From Chitinivorax sp. B (GTDB taxonomy: Bacteria; Pseudomonadota; Gammaproteobacteria; Burkholderiales; SCOH01): DNA of 51,589 nt. The stretch spans positions 1 through 51,589 of the forward strand of contig NZ_SCOH01000038.1 of assembly GCF_005503445.1 (NCBI RefSeq), written 5' to 3'. Of the stretch, positions 51,235 through 51,589 are shown in pieces. A model generated the notes under the pieces. It worked only from the letters and a program-made list of their open reading frames with translations. It ran no database searches and had not been told where the DNA came from. The translations under genes were made by a program, and so were the position numbers. How positions within the stretch are numbered: the first letter of the stretch is position 1; each line of letters starts with the position of its first letter.

Positions 51235-51589
51235 ATGGTTGCAATGCATAAAGCCGCATTGGGTGTTGTGCTGGTTGGCGGTGGTAGTGCCTGGGGGGCT
51301 GGGTTTGCGCTTCAAGAGCAGTTTGCGGCAGATGTCGGATTGGGGTTTGCGCAGGGGCCGACGGTCATCGGTGCCTTGGCAGCCCAGCACAATCCGGCCG
51401 GCTTGGCTGGGTTGAGTAAGTCCGAAGCATTGGGCGCACTCAGTCTGATCAATCTTGACGCACGATTTCGACCGCAGTCCAGTACGACTTATCTGTTTGA
51501 TCGGGTAACCGGGCAGGTGGGCGTGGCGGACAATATTACCGGACTACCGACTGGAGCCGTCCGGGATGTGGAGGGTGGGGGTGGTGGCC
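51235..51589 (+). CDS. FadL-type outer-membrane transporter (start only)
   Basis: The first 118 codons of a gene cut by the window edge. ATG 51235 follows AAGGAGA (seven bases upstream). After a signal peptide (to about AWGA) the mature protein begins AGFALQEQFAADVGLGFAQG, then AAQHNPAGLAGLSKSEAL, the hallmark start of FadL/OmpP1/TodX transporters, whose N-terminus plugs the barrel and which take up long-chain fatty acids and other hydrophobic compounds. It is divergent from the GMC/aldehyde dehydrogenase operon and may import its substrate. The gene continues outside the window. Confidence 0.85.
   Translation, partial: MVAMHKAALGVVLVGGGSAWGAGFALQEQFAADVGLGFAQGPTVIGALAAQHNPAGLAGLSKSEALGALSLINLDARFRPQSSTTYLFDRVTGQVGVADNITGLPTGAVRDVEGGGGG

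Overview
The window is 51.6 kb of dense bacterial chromosome with about 50 genes. The gene families and local order (rne divergent from rluC, then a HAD phosphatase, a Rieske protein and sppA; gloB divergent from a yafS-like gene, rnhA and dnaQ; a MotD-type stator protein; a FimV-like LysM protein; an AcrR-AcrAB-OprM type efflux operon) point to a Gram-negative betaproteobacterium, probably near Neisseriales/Chitinibacteraceae. That placement is inference from gene content; there is no rRNA in the window to test it. I see no tRNA, rRNA, CRISPR array, insertion sequence or prophage.

Layout. 1-5.6 kb: a DUF3422 gene cut by a stop codon, RNase E (minus) and RluC (plus) around a long gene-free stretch. 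5.7-8.5 kb: HAD phosphatase, Rieske protein and S49 peptidase in overlapping genes, then an orphan MotD. 8.7-10.2 kb: thyA (TTG start), a 74-aa protein and folA, coupled by ATGA overlaps. 10.3-16.6 kb, minus strand: a small outer-membrane protein, a FimV/LysM protein, three small Cys-motif proteins (YchJ, YciH/SUI1, oxidoreductase-like), MltD and GloB. 16.6-20.4 kb, plus strand: methyltransferase, rnhA, dnaQ, ispD, ispF, GNAT, tightly packed.

20.4-26.5 kb is accessory. A VirK/YbjX (DUF535) gene faces away from a translationally coupled trio: DUF6502 putative regulator, a FecR-domain exported protein with four NGIGGTG repeats and a C-terminal barrel-like region, and a TPR plus beta-barrel outer-membrane protein resembling SLAM/DUF560 proteins. 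It is followed by a compact YopT-like cysteine protease with its own terminator. 26.5-31.6 kb, minus strand: PepSY membrane protein, TonB-dependent receptor, DUF2946 protein (a metal-uptake set) and a SIMPL protein. 32.0-38.9 kb: an RND efflux operon with divergent TetR repressor, a clear AcrR-type operator, and a 32-codon reading frame placed like a leader before acrR. 39-43.4 kb: YebC, CysM, SemiSWEET, DUF4256, and a secreted two-domain PPC-like protein. 43.8-46.4 kb: a CHASE4-like/degenerate GGDEF/EAL phosphodiesterase. 46.4 kb to the end: an alcohol/aldehyde oxidation operon (GMC oxidoreductase, a fusion of an oxidase-type helical domain with an aldehyde dehydrogenase, a PLP barrel enzyme) divergent from a FadL-type porin cut by the window edge.

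The best candidates for something little described are the DUF6502/FecR-NGIGGTG/TPR-barrel trio, read here as a regulator plus a secretion pair; the alcohol-oxidation operon with its rearranged fusion; and the free-standing YopT-like protease.
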